A DNA stretch of 64,000 bases from Planctomycetota bacterium (GTDB lineage Bacteria > Planctomycetota > UBA1135 > GCA-002748355), in contig JACKHW010000006.1 of the NCBI GenBank assembly GCA_020638795.1, positions 1 through 64,000 of the forward strand, given 5' to 3'. A model generated the notes under the pieces. It was not told where the DNA came from. It worked only from the letters and a program-made list of their open reading frames with translations, and made no database searches. Every line of letters starts with the position of its first letter. Within the stretch, counting starts at the first letter, position 1. Positions 50,994 through 60,965 of this stretch are shown one piece after another. A program made the position numbers and the translations under genes.

Positions 50994-52864
50994 TCACCGA
51001 TGTGAATCGCCCGGCCCGACTGCAAATCGAGCAGGGCGATGATCGCACGCAGATCCGGAGCCAAGTCCGGTGATAACAAGGTCGTCGGTAGCGGAGCCCT
51101 GAGTGCGCTCGTGGACCGCTGCTGGAACTCCGCGAGGAATCGCTTCGCGACGGACTCACGGGTTCCCTTGGGTCCGTCGTGCCTCCAATCCAGCAGCGCC
51201 GGCTCGATACCGGTCGACAAGCGCGCTTCGAGGGCGAGCAAGCTCTTCTGCGCCGTCCATCGAATGCTGGGGTAGGCGTCGAGCAAGGTCGCGTGGAGCG
51301 CGACCCGGACGAGAGCCGCATCCTCGGGAGCGAGCGCCGAACCCTCCGCACCGCACGCCTTCGCATACGTCACGCGCTGGACCGGGTCACCGGACAAGAT
51401 GGATGCGACCGAGTCGGGTAGCTCGAGAGGAGCTTTGTCCGGGCGTGACTTCGGACGCACATAGGCGTCTCCCCAGAACTCCCGCATCTTGTCAGCCGCC
51501 CACAATGAACTCTTGTCCAAATGACAAAGGGTGCAGGCGTTGGGACGCCCACGTTCCGCATCGCGTGCGGGGTTCGGAATCTCGATCTTGTGACTGCGGT
51601 GAATCTCGACAACACCGAAAACCATGCGCGGCATGTGGCAATCCATGCATTGGCTGCCGGTGCTCTGTGGGCCATGCTTCGTGTGGGCCTGGACGTCTGT
51701 GCCGATGTCCTCGTGACATTGCAGACAAGCTCGATTGCCGCGCATCTCGGGCTCGATCTGACCACGAACGTCTCCGCCATGCATGACGTGACACGAGAGG
51801 CAGGACATCGTGCCCTTCTCGTAGCACGGCGACGTCGTGATCCCTTGATACTCGTAGGCCGTCAGCCTCGGGGTGCCGTCGGCCCAGAACCGAAGCGCGA
51901 ATTCATCGCCGGTGCCTCCGGGCAACTTCGTGTCGATCCGCACTGGCGTGACGTGATCGGTCAAGCGATTGCCACTCCGATACGTCGGACCGGTCACACG
52001 CCATCGATAGTGGTTCTCGACCGGATTGGGAATGCGTTGACCATGGCATTGGCCGCAGACCCCTGTGCTGCGCTCGTGATCGAGGCGTGCGGGGTTGACG
52101 ACATGCGTGTCGTTGCTCGACGCGAAGTGATCGAAGTACCGCGCAGCGACGCTTCGATAGATGTCGACGTGCTCCTTCGCTGGTCCGTGACACGACTCAC
52201 ACGCGATCCCGAGCGACGCAACGTGGGAGTCGAAACTGCGGTCCGGGTCCGCAACGATCTCGTTCTTCCGCTCCTGGTTGAGGTAACCGGGGCGAGGGCC
52301 GGTGTTGTGACAGAAGATGCAGTTCTGGTTCCAGATCGCCGCGTGGGCGTTCCATTCCGGGTTGTCCGCGTGCAAGAAGACGTCGTTGAGGTGCATCCAT
52401 CGTTGCGCATCGATGTGCCACAGGATCGGCAACCTGCGCAGGACGGAACCCGAATCGCGCTCGACCCGCTCGAAGTACTGTTGGTAGCGCCTCGACCCGA
52501 CAGCGAGTGCGACCTCGGCGACACGCCGACCGGTATCCCCTTCGGGAAGATCCATGAAGAAGCGATCCCCGTCCCGGTATGGCTTGGCGAACTTGGCGTA
52601 GAACTCGACCGGCGCCCCGTCGAACCGCCCGACGACGGTCGCGGGATCGACGCGCTGCGTCATCGTCGAGTGGAAGGTCCGAGCCCAAGTCTCGTACTGG
52701 TCGGGATGACACCGCCGGCAGGTCTGTTCTCCGACGAACCCTTCGGCGCGATGGATGAGGGGTAGCTCCGCGTCGTTCTTCTCGACGTCGAAACCGGCCC
52801 AGAGCGCGATTCCGATCGCGATCGGAGCGCTCGCGAGCGCGAGAACGGCTTTGATGGCGGACAT
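50990..52864 (-). CDS. Exported octaheme c-type cytochrome
   Basis: 624 aa with an N-terminal hydrophobic signal (AVLALASAPIAIGIALWAGF). Eight CxxCH haem sites are present: CRRCH, CIFCH, CESCH, CGQCH, CLSCH, CLQCH, CMDCH and CTLCH. A C-terminal 150-residue tail after the last site has HEAT-like helices (ALVRVALHATLLDAYPSIRWTAQKSLLALEA). The spacing resembles multihaem oxidoreductases (cytochrome c554/NrfA-like families) more than simple electron shuttles. Role in respiration or in extracellular electron transfer cannot be decided. It is coupled to a four-helix membrane protein. Confidence 0.88.
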   Translation of the reverse strand: MSAIKAVLALASAPIAIGIALWAGFDVEKNDAELPLIHRAEGFVGEQTCRRCHPDQYETWARTFHSTMTQRVDPATVVGRFDGAPVEFYAKFAKPYRDGDRFFMDLPEGDTGRRVAEVALAVGSRRYQQYFERVERDSGSVLRRLPILWHIDAQRWMHLNDVFLHADNPEWNAHAAIWNQNCIFCHNTGPRPGYLNQERKNEIVADPDRSFDSHVASLGIACESCHGPAKEHVDIYRSVAARYFDHFASSNDTHVVNPARLDHERSTGVCGQCHGQRIPNPVENHYRWRVTGPTYRSGNRLTDHVTPVRIDTKLPGGTGDEFALRFWADGTPRLTAYEYQGITTSPCYEKGTMSCLSCHVMHGGDVRGQIEPEMRGNRACLQCHEDIGTDVQAHTKHGPQSTGSQCMDCHMPRMVFGVVEIHRSHKIEIPNPARDAERGRPNACTLCHLDKSSLWAADKMREFWGDAYVRPKSRPDKAPLELPDSVASILSGDPVQRVTYAKACGAEGSALAPEDAALVRVALHATLLDAYPSIRWTAQKSLLALEARLSTGIEPALLDWRHDGPKGTRESVAKRFLAEFQQRSTSALRAPLPTTLLSPDLAPDLRAIIALLDLQSGRAIHIGE

Positions 52865-52995
52865 GCGGATTGGCTACGGCCTCTGGAGGCCGTGATTCTG
52901 CCATGCCGACGAGGCGATGCCGAGGGATGCATGCCGATCCTGAGCCGATGGAGAACACGTGGCCCCTGGCTCACGCATCCTGCGCATGGAGGGAC

Positions 52996-54585
52996 ATGAC
53001 ACCTGCAACCAACGGCAATCGTTTCCGCGGCCTGGCCATGGTCGCAATCTGTGCTCTCGCGGCAGCAACTCGGTCCCAGGTACCAGTCGGCATCGGGGTT
53101 CAGCCCGATGCCGACGGTAGTTACTGGAAGATCACGGAAGTCGTCCCGAACAGCCTCGCCGCCAAGAACGGCATTCGCGTCGGGGACCGGATCCTCGAGG
53201 GGTGCGACGCATCCGGCGAGCCGATCGACCTCTCGGTGAGTCAAGGAAACGAGACCTTCGCGCGATTCATGAAGAACCGCGACTTCGTCCTCGTCTTGAT
53301 GCGCGGCTCGGACCAGCCACTCGTACGCGTGAAGTTCCACCGCGACCTCGAGGTGCCACGGAACGGTTCGAGGCCGGTCGAAACGAACGAGACGAATCCC
53401 CAGTCTCGGAGTCGGCGCGCACGGAGCAGTAACTCATCCATCGCGACACGAGTCATTCCTGCAGAAGATCGGCCCGCGCGCATCGTTCTGAAGCCGATCC
53501 AGATCCACGATGCAGAAATGAACGACATGCTCTCCCACACCCTTCTGCTGCCGGAAGCGTGGAAGTTCGAGGGCGGTGTTCGATGGAACACGAAGTGTAT
53601 CGACAACTTCGTCACTTTCTCCGGGAGGGTCACGGCGCCAAGCGGGGCGACGGTCGACTTCTTTCCGACGACCGTGTGCCGCTACGCGGATGCACGCACG
53701 ATGCAGTTCGCGGGCGATCGATTCGGCATGACGGCGCACGACGGATTCTTGATCGCTCCGGCGCCGAAGCGTCCCGGCGATGCCGTGCTGCAGATCGTCC
53801 TACCGCGGCTTCGGCCGCGAGCGACGAACGTCACGATCCTCGACGCGGCGTATCACAAGGAAGCAGAACAGGCATTCGCGCAAACGATTCGCCCACTCGT
53901 CGAGCAGCAGCAGAACATCAACAACATGACGCGCGCTCAAGGCATCAAGTGCGATCTCTGGTACCACTGCGATCGCGTTCGGGTCCGCTACGACGAGGGC
54001 GGTGCGACGTTCGAAGAAGAGTTCCTCTGCACGACGGCGGGCTTCGAAAGCAGCTTCCGCGCTCCACAGATGCAGATGCAGAGCGGCACGTGGTGGCTCA
54101 GCGACGTCCGATCGATGCGCGCGGCTGTCGGCAAACTCGATGCGCAACTGCCAGAACTCTCGTGCGCCGCTCGCTCGCTGCGCCCGACGCCGAAGTGGTC
54201 ACTCGAGATCAAGCGCATTCAACGTAAGGTCATCGAAATCAAGCGCAGGGGCCAACTCGAAATCCTCGAGATGCTGCGCAAGTCGCGAGAGGAGATCTCA
54301 CGCATCCATCAGGAGATCAGCGACATCCAGATGAAGAGCTGGCGCAAGGACCAAGCAGATCGCGACCGCGTCTTCACGGCGATGTGCAACTCGATCCGCA
54401 GCGTCGAGGACTACAAGACTCAGGACGGGGACACGGTCTCGATCGACAACAGCTACGACCGCGTCTTCCGCACCGTCGACGGTCGCGTCATCGCGACGAA
54501 CGACCCGAGCTACGACCCGAATCAGGACACGACGGTCAATCATCTCGACTGGTCGCAGCTCGAGAGGATCGACTACTTCCGGTAG
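52996..54585 (+). CDS. Exported PDZ-type protein with coiled-coil tail
   Basis: 529 aa from ATG 52996 (GGAGG three bases upstream); the frame is open from 52870. A signal peptide (LAMVAICALAAATRSQ) is followed by a PDZ-like segment (GIGVQPDADGSYWKITEVVPNSLAAKNGIRVGDRILEGCD). A long beta-rich middle and a C-terminal coiled coil (EIKRIQRKVIEIKRRGQLEILEMLRKSREEISRIHQEIS) complete it. No protease triad is visible, so it is not an HtrA. Function unknown; divergent from the octaheme gene. Confidence 0.65.
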   Translation: MTPATNGNRFRGLAMVAICALAAATRSQVPVGIGVQPDADGSYWKITEVVPNSLAAKNGIRVGDRILEGCDASGEPIDLSVSQGNETFARFMKNRDFVLVLMRGSDQPLVRVKFHRDLEVPRNGSRPVETNETNPQSRSRRARSSNSSIATRVIPAEDRPARIVLKPIQIHDAEMNDMLSHTLLLPEAWKFEGGVRWNTKCIDNFVTFSGRVTAPSGATVDFFPTTVCRYADARTMQFAGDRFGMTAHDGFLIAPAPKRPGDAVLQIVLPRLRPRATNVTILDAAYHKEAEQAFAQTIRPLVEQQQNINNMTRAQGIKCDLWYHCDRVRVRYDEGGATFEEEFLCTTAGFESSFRAPQMQMQSGTWWLSDVRSMRAAVGKLDAQLPELSCAARSLRPTPKWSLEIKRIQRKVIEIKRRGQLEILEMLRKSREEISRIHQEISDIQMKSWRKDQADRDRVFTAMCNSIRSVEDYKTQDGDTVSIDNSYDRVFRTVDGRVIATNDPSYDPNQDTTVNHLDWSQLERIDYFR

Positions 54586-54711
54586 CATCCTCCGTCAGGA
54601 CGACGTTCGGGCGACGACCGTGGAACGAAACTCGCGAATGGAACAAGGCGTTGCACAATCAGTCCGCCGTACGTGTCGCGGCCGTGAAGGGAGGAAACAG
54701 GGACGTGAACA
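54586..54711. other. Short intergenic region, nothing seen
   Basis: 126 bp between convergent genes. I found no RNA gene, repeat or clear terminator. Confidence 0.4.
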
Positions 54712-56022
54712 TCATCGTGCGGTGAAGTCGCCTTCGACCGCCACGTCGCACTCGTCTCGCCACAAGTCTTCGAGAGGTTGATGTCTCGAGATCAGGCGTG
54801 CACGCCCCGAGTCGCAGAGGACCTCGGCGGCTTTCGGGCGCGTGTTGTAGTTGCTCGCCATCGACATTCCGTACGCCCCCGATTGCAGAACGGCAAGGCG
54901 CGCGCCGGCGTCGAGCTGCGGCAGTTCTCGGTCCTTGCCGAGCCAATCGCCACTCTCACACACCGGACCGACGACATCGACACGTCGCGAGCGATCGCGC
55001 CCACCGGCGATCACGGGGCGAATGTCGTGCGTCGCGCCGTACAACGATGGGCGGATGAGGTCGGTCATGGCCGCATCGACGACGTAGAAGTCCTTCGTCA
55101 TGCCGCACTTCTCGTACAGCAAGCTCGTGACGAGAAGTCCCGAATCACCGACGAGGAACCGACCGGGCTCGCAGAGCAACGACAGTCCTCGCGGACTCAG
55201 CAACTCCTTCATGCCGTGACCCAGGGCTGCGAGATCGATCGCCGCGTCCGAGAACGGTCCACCGCTCCCGAATCCACCGCCCATGTCGTAATGCGTCACA
55301 CCCTGCGAACGAAGCGGCTCTTCGTCCATCCACGCGAGCACCTTTCTGCAAGCTTCGAGATACGGTCCGACCTCGAAGAGCAACGACCCCAGGTGCACGT
55401 GATATGCACAGAGGTCGAGCCCGGGAGCCTCCGCGATGCGCTCGACGAGTCGTGCGGCCGTCTGGAAGTCGATACCGAACTTGCTCTCCTTCTTCGCGGT
55501 CGCGATGTAGTCGTGAGTGTCGACCCCGACGTCCGGATTGAGCCTCAACGCGACCCGAAGCGTGCCGCCGTGGAGAGCACGCGCTGCCTGCATCTCGACG
55601 ACGACCTTCGACAAGAGATCGAACTCCGCCTCACTTTCGACGTGATAGACGCCGATCCCCTCGCGCAACACCGACCGAATCTCGTCCTCGCGCTTGCCGA
55701 CCCCCGCAATCACGAGCTTGTCGGGTGATGCACCGATGCGGCGAGCGCGCTGATACTCGCCACCGCTGACGAGGTCGAAGCCAGCACCGAGTTCATGCAG
55801 CAGGCGTAGGATCGCGCCATTGCCGCACGCTTTCACAGCGTAGCGAATCCCGAGATCGATACCGTCGAACGCTCGCGTGATGCGCGCATGCCGCTCGCGA
55901 ATCGTGCCCGCGCTATAGACGTGGAAGGGTGTACCGACGACATCCGCGAGGTGATCGATGTCGACTCCATCGACGACCAATCGCCTGTCCACGTATCGAA
56001 TCGAAACAGCGCTTTCGTTCAT
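54712..56022 (-). CDS. lysA: Diaminopimelate decarboxylase
   Basis: 436 aa from MNESAVSIRYVDRRLVVDGVD (the frame extends to 56190 without similarity). PLP-dependent alanine-racemase-fold enzyme: IRYAVKACGNGAILRLLHELGAGFDLVSGGEYQRA with the PLP lysine, HVHLGSLLF, MGGGFGSGGPF, CEPGRFLVGDSGLLV, GPVCESGDWLGKDRELP and GAYGMSMASNYNTRPKAAEVL. The KESKFGID segment and GRFLVG-CESGD pattern favour true DAP decarboxylase (lysine/peptidoglycan) over ornithine decarboxylase. It ends the six-gene run, 13 bp after the glycosyltransferase. Confidence 0.92.
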   Translation of the reverse strand: MNESAVSIRYVDRRLVVDGVDIDHLADVVGTPFHVYSAGTIRERHARITRAFDGIDLGIRYAVKACGNGAILRLLHELGAGFDLVSGGEYQRARRIGASPDKLVIAGVGKREDEIRSVLREGIGVYHVESEAEFDLLSKVVVEMQAARALHGGTLRVALRLNPDVGVDTHDYIATAKKESKFGIDFQTAARLVERIAEAPGLDLCAYHVHLGSLLFEVGPYLEACRKVLAWMDEEPLRSQGVTHYDMGGGFGSGGPFSDAAIDLAALGHGMKELLSPRGLSLLCEPGRFLVGDSGLLVTSLLYEKCGMTKDFYVVDAAMTDLIRPSLYGATHDIRPVIAGGRDRSRRVDVVGPVCESGDWLGKDRELPQLDAGARLAVLQSGAYGMSMASNYNTRPKAAEVLCDSGRARLISRHQPLEDLWRDECDVAVEGDFTAR

Positions 56023-56035
56023 GTTCTCGCCCAGG

Positions 56036-57145
56036 CTACGCCCTGCGCGGGTTCGTCGCGACACGTTCGTAGAGCGACACATAGGCAGCCGCGATCCGAG
56101 CCGGTGCGTGACGCGCGTTCGCAGCCTGCATGGCCCCGGAAGTCGGTGGAACGGCCTCCAGCGCGGCACACGCCAATGCGTCGACTTCACGCGTTACGAG
56201 CCTCACGCCATCACCGCATGCGTCCTCCTCGAGATCGACGAATCCGGGTACGCGCGGTGCGACGACAGGGACGCCGGCAAGGTGCGCTTCGATCGCGGCG
56301 ACGGGATACCCCTCTCTTCTCGAGGTCGAGACGAATGCATCGAACGCGTGGATCCACTCAGGAAATCGCTCGTCTGCACCATGCCAAACGATCGAAGCCC
56401 CGAGCCGATCGGCCACGTCCTGGCAATGCGCGAGACGACTCCCGGTCCCGAATGCATGCAGGCGTGCACCAGCGGCCTGGAGGCGGAGTGCGGTATGCAC
56501 GAAGAGCTCCGGGTCCTTCACGTTCTCGAAACGACCACACCACGCGATGGCGCGTTGATCGCCGATGCCGAGTCGCTCGCGCAAGCATTCGCGAGTGCCC
56601 GATGCGCGCACGAGGACCGCTGGCTCCACGACGGTCCAAGCCTCAGGGTCGAGCACGCCGAGCGCTTGGAGCTCTTCGCCACACGATCGGCTCACGCACG
56701 TGATCGCGGCGCGACGGCGGTTGAGGCGCTTCTCGACGAGCGCGAACGCGCGCGAGATCGGCCACGAGAAGTAGTCGCGCAGCACGTGACCGTGATACGT
56801 GTGTACGACGGGTAGGTTGGTGAGATGGCCGAGGCGCACGGCGAGAGCCCCCGCCTTGGCCGTGTGCGCATGGACGACGTCGGGGCTGCACTCTTTGGCG
56901 ATTCGCACCAGGGCGCGCAACGCGGCGCGATCCGAACGCGGTGAGAATCCGCGCACGAGTTCGGCCACGGGTACCGACTCACTGCCCTCGACGGCTGGAA
57001 GCGGTAGTGCCGTTTCTCCCGGCGCCAAGGATCCGACGACGATGGTTTGCGAGACTCCGAGCCTCGCGAACTCGGGCGCCAACGCCCGCATCTGCCGCGC
57101 AGGCCCCCCGAGATTGGTTCGCGTCAAGATGCGAAGGACGCGCAT
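56036..57145 (-). CDS. GT4-type glycosyltransferase
   Basis: 369 aa from MRVLRILTRTNLGGPARQMRALAPEF. Two Rossmann halves are visible: the acceptor part (CSPDVVHAHTAKAGALAVRLGHLTNLPVVHTYHGHVLRDYFSW, VEKRLNRRRAAITCVSRSCGEELQALGV) and the donor part (AIAWCGRFENVKDPELFVHTALRLQAAGARLHAFG, VSTSRREGYPVAAIEAHLAGVPVVAPRVPGFVDLEEDACGDGVRLV with the ExxxE motif). It probably adds a sugar to a lipid-linked or surface glycan. The front overlaps the asparagine synthetase stop by 22 nt. Confidence 0.85.
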   Translation of the reverse strand: MRVLRILTRTNLGGPARQMRALAPEFARLGVSQTIVVGSLAPGETALPLPAVEGSESVPVAELVRGFSPRSDRAALRALVRIAKECSPDVVHAHTAKAGALAVRLGHLTNLPVVHTYHGHVLRDYFSWPISRAFALVEKRLNRRRAAITCVSRSCGEELQALGVLDPEAWTVVEPAVLVRASGTRECLRERLGIGDQRAIAWCGRFENVKDPELFVHTALRLQAAGARLHAFGTGSRLAHCQDVADRLGASIVWHGADERFPEWIHAFDAFVSTSRREGYPVAAIEAHLAGVPVVAPRVPGFVDLEEDACGDGVRLVTREVDALACAALEAVPPTSGAMQAANARHAPARIAAAYVSLYERVATNPRRA

Positions 57146-58926
57146 GGTTCCAGCCCGTGACCGAAACGCCTTCGAGCTTCGGCATGTGCTCCGAGGCTCG
57201 CTAGGCAGAAGAGTAGCTGCGCGTGCGCGGGCCGCTTTCGAAGGTTCTCGTCGCGGATTCGCAGCGCTTCGCGCACGTCGAAGTACGCTTCCCCTTGCTG
57301 GAGGAGGGACGTCACGAGATCCGTCCGCGCGGCGAGCCAACTCGCGATCGGTGGCGCGAACCCGAGTTTGCGACCGCGTACGAGTTCGCGCGGCAACCGT
57401 TCGGACAACAGTATTCGAATGGGTAGCTTCCCACGCACTGCCGTGTGCGTCCGAACCACCTCGGCGTGTCGCACGACTCTTTGATCGAGATATGGAGCAC
57501 GAATCTCGACGCCTGCAGCGAGGCCACCGATGTCCGTCTTCACCAAGAGATCGTCGGTCAGATAGTGCGAGAGCTCGAGAGCTCGGACCGCGGAGGCATC
57601 GCGTGGCGCGTCTTCGAGCGAGCGATCCGCATCGGCGTGATCACGACCGAACAAGCAGTTCAGCGTGTCTTCGCTCGCCAAGGACCAGAGCGCGGAATAG
57701 CGCCCGGTGCCCATCGCTCGACGTGCGCGGGAACGTTCTCCTGCGCCAGTCGCGCGACCGATCCGGTGGCGCAACGAGGGCGACATGCACGAGCGCACTC
57801 GTGAGATCCAAGGCCACGCGCGCATGCGGCGGTAGCCGTGGAAGAGTTCGTCCGCGCCGTCCCCGCCGAGCACGACTGCGATGTCGTGCACCTTGCTCGC
57901 GTGCAACGACAGCGCATGGACCGCTAGGATCGAAGGATCTCCGAGCGGCAAACCATAGTGCGCGACGAGCCGCGGCAGCTCATCGAGCGCCTCGCTCCCG
58001 ACATGAACTCGTTCGTGCGACAGGCCCAATCGCCCCGCAATCTGCTCGGCCTTGACACCCTCGGCTCGGCCATCGTCGAAGTCGAGCGTCATGCAGAGCG
58101 CATCGATACCGGCGTTGGCGATCTCGCTCGCGAGCAGAGCGGAGTCGAGGCCTCCCGATAGGAAGATGCCGAGTCGGCGATCACTCTGCGATCGATCCCG
58201 CACGACAGCACCGATGCTCGAAGCGAAGGTCTCGTTGCTATCCGCGAATGCTCCGATCTCGAGCTTCGAGGAAGCAGGACGTGGTCCGTGAACCTCGATC
58301 GTTCCTGGAGACACGGCACGTGCGTCGAGTTCGAAACACGACTTCGTCGTGTCGAAGAAGCCGACGCGCGCGAATCGTCGTGCGTCACGCCGTGACGCAG
58401 CGCTCTCGCGCGACTCGCTCCGTCCCACGAGCACTTGCAATGCAGCTGGCGTACTCGCGAAACACGGTCGCCCGCAATCGTCCCGACTCTGCGAAACGAA
58501 GAGCGGCTTCTCCCCGAAAGGGTCGCGCGCGAGCACGAGGCTGCGTGCATTCTCGTCCACGATCGCGAAAGCGAACTGACCGTCCAACCGCCGTAATCCT
58601 TCGACTCCGCGAGCGGCATAGAGCAGCAACGCGAGTTCTGCATCGTTGGAAGTCGTCGGACGATGCCCGTGGTGTTCGAGTTCGGTTCGAAGTTCGTCGA
58701 CGCGGGATAGGTTGCCATTGAAGACGATCGCGAGTCGCCTCGGGCCACCTTTGACGATTGGCTGGTCCGCGGATAGGTCCGTGACCCTGAGTCGACGTAT
58801 GCCGACTTCGAGCCCGTCGAACTCGATCCTGCCCTGACTATCGGGGCCGCGCGGAATCAAGGACTCGAGTGCCGCCGCGAGACGGTCACCCGTCAGTTGT
58901 CTTGGGCCGCCGGCAATGCCGCACAT
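57124..58926 (-). CDS. asnB: Glutamine-hydrolysing asparagine synthetase
   Basis: 600 aa from MCGIAGGPRQLTGDR, with the N-terminal nucleophile Cys right after Met. The glutaminase half has RGPDSQGRIEF and a divergent NGNLSRVDELR (usually NGEIYNYxELR). The synthetase half carries LGIFLSGGLDSALLA (PP-loop SGGLDS), VVLGGDGADELFHGYRRM and APYLDQRVV. Within a glycosyltransferase / epimerase run, such amidotransferases often modify surface glycans rather than make free asparagine, so the role is open. Confidence 0.87.
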   Translation of the reverse strand: MCGIAGGPRQLTGDRLAAALESLIPRGPDSQGRIEFDGLEVGIRRLRVTDLSADQPIVKGGPRRLAIVFNGNLSRVDELRTELEHHGHRPTTSNDAELALLLYAARGVEGLRRLDGQFAFAIVDENARSLVLARDPFGEKPLFVSQSRDDCGRPCFASTPAALQVLVGRSESRESAASRRDARRFARVGFFDTTKSCFELDARAVSPGTIEVHGPRPASSKLEIGAFADSNETFASSIGAVVRDRSQSDRRLGIFLSGGLDSALLASEIANAGIDALCMTLDFDDGRAEGVKAEQIAGRLGLSHERVHVGSEALDELPRLVAHYGLPLGDPSILAVHALSLHASKVHDIAVVLGGDGADELFHGYRRMRAWPWISRVRSCMSPSLRHRIGRATGAGERSRARRAMGTGRYSALWSLASEDTLNCLFGRDHADADRSLEDAPRDASAVRALELSHYLTDDLLVKTDIGGLAAGVEIRAPYLDQRVVRHAEVVRTHTAVRGKLPIRILLSERLPRELVRGRKLGFAPPIASWLAARTDLVTSLLQQGEAYFDVREALRIRDENLRKRPAHAQLLFCLASLGAHAEARRRFGHGLEPCASFAS

Positions 58927-59957
58927 CGTGTCGTACCACCACTCGGCCCACCGCTCGGAGCGCGCAGATTGCGCCCAGCAATCGACCCAACACCCGAAGC
59001 GTGCCCGGCGATCGACCCGGCGAGATCGAGCACGATGGTCGCGAGAGACCGCGTCGCCTCGTGTCCGAGCAGCGCGCGCGCAAGAGTCGTATCCGGAACC
59101 CTGGCCTTGCAACGAGTCGTTTCTGCTCCGTAGCGCGCCACGCTCGTCACGCTCTGGATCCGAATCGAACGCCCCAGCACCTCGCCGACGGTATGCGCGA
59201 GATCGACGATCGCGATCGTCTCGTTGCTGCCGATGTTGACGACTCGACCGCGTGCTTCGTCCGTCGACATCAAGGCGATGAGCCCCGCCACGGCATCGTC
59301 GACGTGCTGGAAGCTGCGGACGTCGGACCCATCGCCGATGACGGGCAATGGGCGCCTGCACAATGCGGCCTCGACGAACGTCGGCAGGACCATGCCCGCT
59401 TCGGACGACTGGAACGGACCGGAAACGTTGAAGAGCCGAGCAACTCGACCATCACCACCGCGTGCCACGAAGCCATCGAGTATCGACTCACCGCAACTCT
59501 TGGCCTCCGGATACGACGCTCTCGGCCATACGCCGTAGCGCTGGGGAAGGCGCATGTCCTCACGCAATCGACGGCCGACTCCGTCTCCATAGACTTCGGA
59601 AGACGATGCGAACACGACGCGTGCACCTCGTTCGTACGCGATGCGACAGACGTTTTCCGTCCCTCGCAAGATCGTCGACCAGGTCGCGTCCGGCCTCGCG
59701 AGCACACTGCGCACACCGACGATGCTCGCGAGGTGATACACGTGTCCGCCTTCGGGGATCGCGACCTCGAGAGCATTCGAGTCACGCACGTCGCCTCGCT
59801 CTCTCACGTCAGGAGCAGCCGTGTCGAGCCCACGAACCTCGAACCCGAGATCACGAAGACATGCGACGAGCCTCGTACCAATGAACCCCGCGCTACCCGT
59901 GACGAGGACAGGAGGCAGCGTGCTGCCTGAATCGTTCACGGAACTACGCGACATCAT
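58893..59957 (-). CDS. NAD-dependent sugar-nucleotide epimerase/dehydratase
   Basis: 354 aa extended SDR: VLVTGSAGFIGTRLVACLRDLGFEVRGLD (NAD loop), VYHLASIVGVRSVLARP, VVFASSSEVYGDG, then RYGVWPRASYPEAKSCGE where Tyr/Lys form the catalytic pair, and SFQHVDDAVAGLIALM, VNIGSNETIAIVDLAHTVGEVLG. It resembles UDP-glucuronate decarboxylases/4-epimerases. It overlaps asnB by 34 nt. Supplies an activated sugar for the nearby glycosyltransferase, by inference. Confidence 0.83.
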   Translation of the reverse strand: MMSRSSVNDSGSTLPPVLVTGSAGFIGTRLVACLRDLGFEVRGLDTAAPDVRERGDVRDSNALEVAIPEGGHVYHLASIVGVRSVLARPDATWSTILRGTENVCRIAYERGARVVFASSSEVYGDGVGRRLREDMRLPQRYGVWPRASYPEAKSCGESILDGFVARGGDGRVARLFNVSGPFQSSEAGMVLPTFVEAALCRRPLPVIGDGSDVRSFQHVDDAVAGLIALMSTDEARGRVVNIGSNETIAIVDLAHTVGEVLGRSIRIQSVTSVARYGAETTRCKARVPDTTLARALLGHEATRSLATIVLDLAGSIAGHASGVGSIAGRNLRAPSGGPSGGTTRCAALPAAQDN

Positions 59958-59972
59958 TCGGGCCTCCGACGC

Positions 59973-60965
59973 TCACTGCGTGACGTTCTTCCCTTCGCCG
60001 AGGAGAATCGCACACGCAGTCACCGAATACACGTCGTCTGCGTGACAACCCCGCGACAGATCCATGCATGGAAACGCGAGCCCCTGGAGCAACGGACCGA
60101 GCGCACGGAAACCACCGAGTCGTTCCGCGAGTTTGTAGCCGATGTTCCCAGCGTCGAGATCCGGGAAGACGAGCACATTGGCATGCCCCGCAACGTCGGA
60201 TGTCGGAGCCTTGCGCCGACCGATGCTCGGGACGATCGCCGCATCGAGCTGCAACTCACCATCGATCACGATATCGGGACGGCGTGCGCGTACGATCTCC
60301 GTGGCCTCGCGCACCTTGTCGACGTCGGGGTGGGCAGCGCTACCCTTCGTCGAGAATGATAGCATCGCGACTCGTGGTTCCTCTTTCGTGAGCGAACGGT
60401 GGCTCGTCGCTGTCGTGATGGCGATGCCTGCGAGTTCTTCCGCCGATGGCGACGGCACGACCCCACAGTCCGCGAAACTGAGGATCATGTCGTCACGGAT
60501 CATCAAGAAGAAGCTCGAACAGATCGACGCACCCGTGGCGAGCCCGACGCTCCACAGCGCGGTCCGGATGACATCTCCGGTCGTATGGTCGGCTCCCGCG
60601 ACACAGGCATCGGCATGTCCCGTGGCCACGAGCCCATCCGCGAAGGCGAGCGGCTCGTGCGCGAGTTCTGCCGCGGAGGCTGCATCGAGACCCTTGTGAC
60701 GACGGCGCTCGAAGTAGTGGCGGGCGACCGTCTCGTGTCGTGCGTCGACGTACGGGTCGACGATCTCGACACCGAGCGCTTCGAGTTCGGCATCGTTCGG
60801 ATCGCTGCGATCGTGTGTCCTCGCGATGAGCAGCGGGCTACAGATGCGATCGCTCGCGAGTGATCGCACGGCGCGGCGCACCCGATCGTCATGACCTTCG
60901 GCGAATACGACACGAGCCGAACACGCACGCGCTCGGTCGGCGAGCTCCTCGAGGAGCTTCGCCAT
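59973..60965 (-). CDS. pta: Phosphate acetyltransferase (phosphotransacetylase)
   Basis: 330 aa from MAKLLEELADRARACSARVVFAEGHDDRVRRA. Pta-type core: VATGHADACVAGADHTTGDVIRTALW, GASICSSFFLMIRDDMILSFADCGVVPSPSAEELAGIAITTA, RVAMLSFSTKGSAAHPDVDKVREATEIVRARRPDIVIDGELQLDAAIVP, VFPDLDAGNIGYKLAERLGGFRALGPLLQGLAFP. It interconverts acetyl-CoA and acetyl phosphate. No acetate kinase adjoins it. It overlaps the AtuA-like gene by one base (TGATG) and follows the epimerase by 15 bp. Confidence 0.9.
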   Translation of the reverse strand: MAKLLEELADRARACSARVVFAEGHDDRVRRAVRSLASDRICSPLLIARTHDRSDPNDAELEALGVEIVDPYVDARHETVARHYFERRRHKGLDAASAAELAHEPLAFADGLVATGHADACVAGADHTTGDVIRTALWSVGLATGASICSSFFLMIRDDMILSFADCGVVPSPSAEELAGIAITTATSHRSLTKEEPRVAMLSFSTKGSAAHPDVDKVREATEIVRARRPDIVIDGELQLDAAIVPSIGRRKAPTSDVAGHANVLVFPDLDAGNIGYKLAERLGGFRALGPLLQGLAFPCMDLSRGCHADDVYSVTACAILLGEGKNVTQ

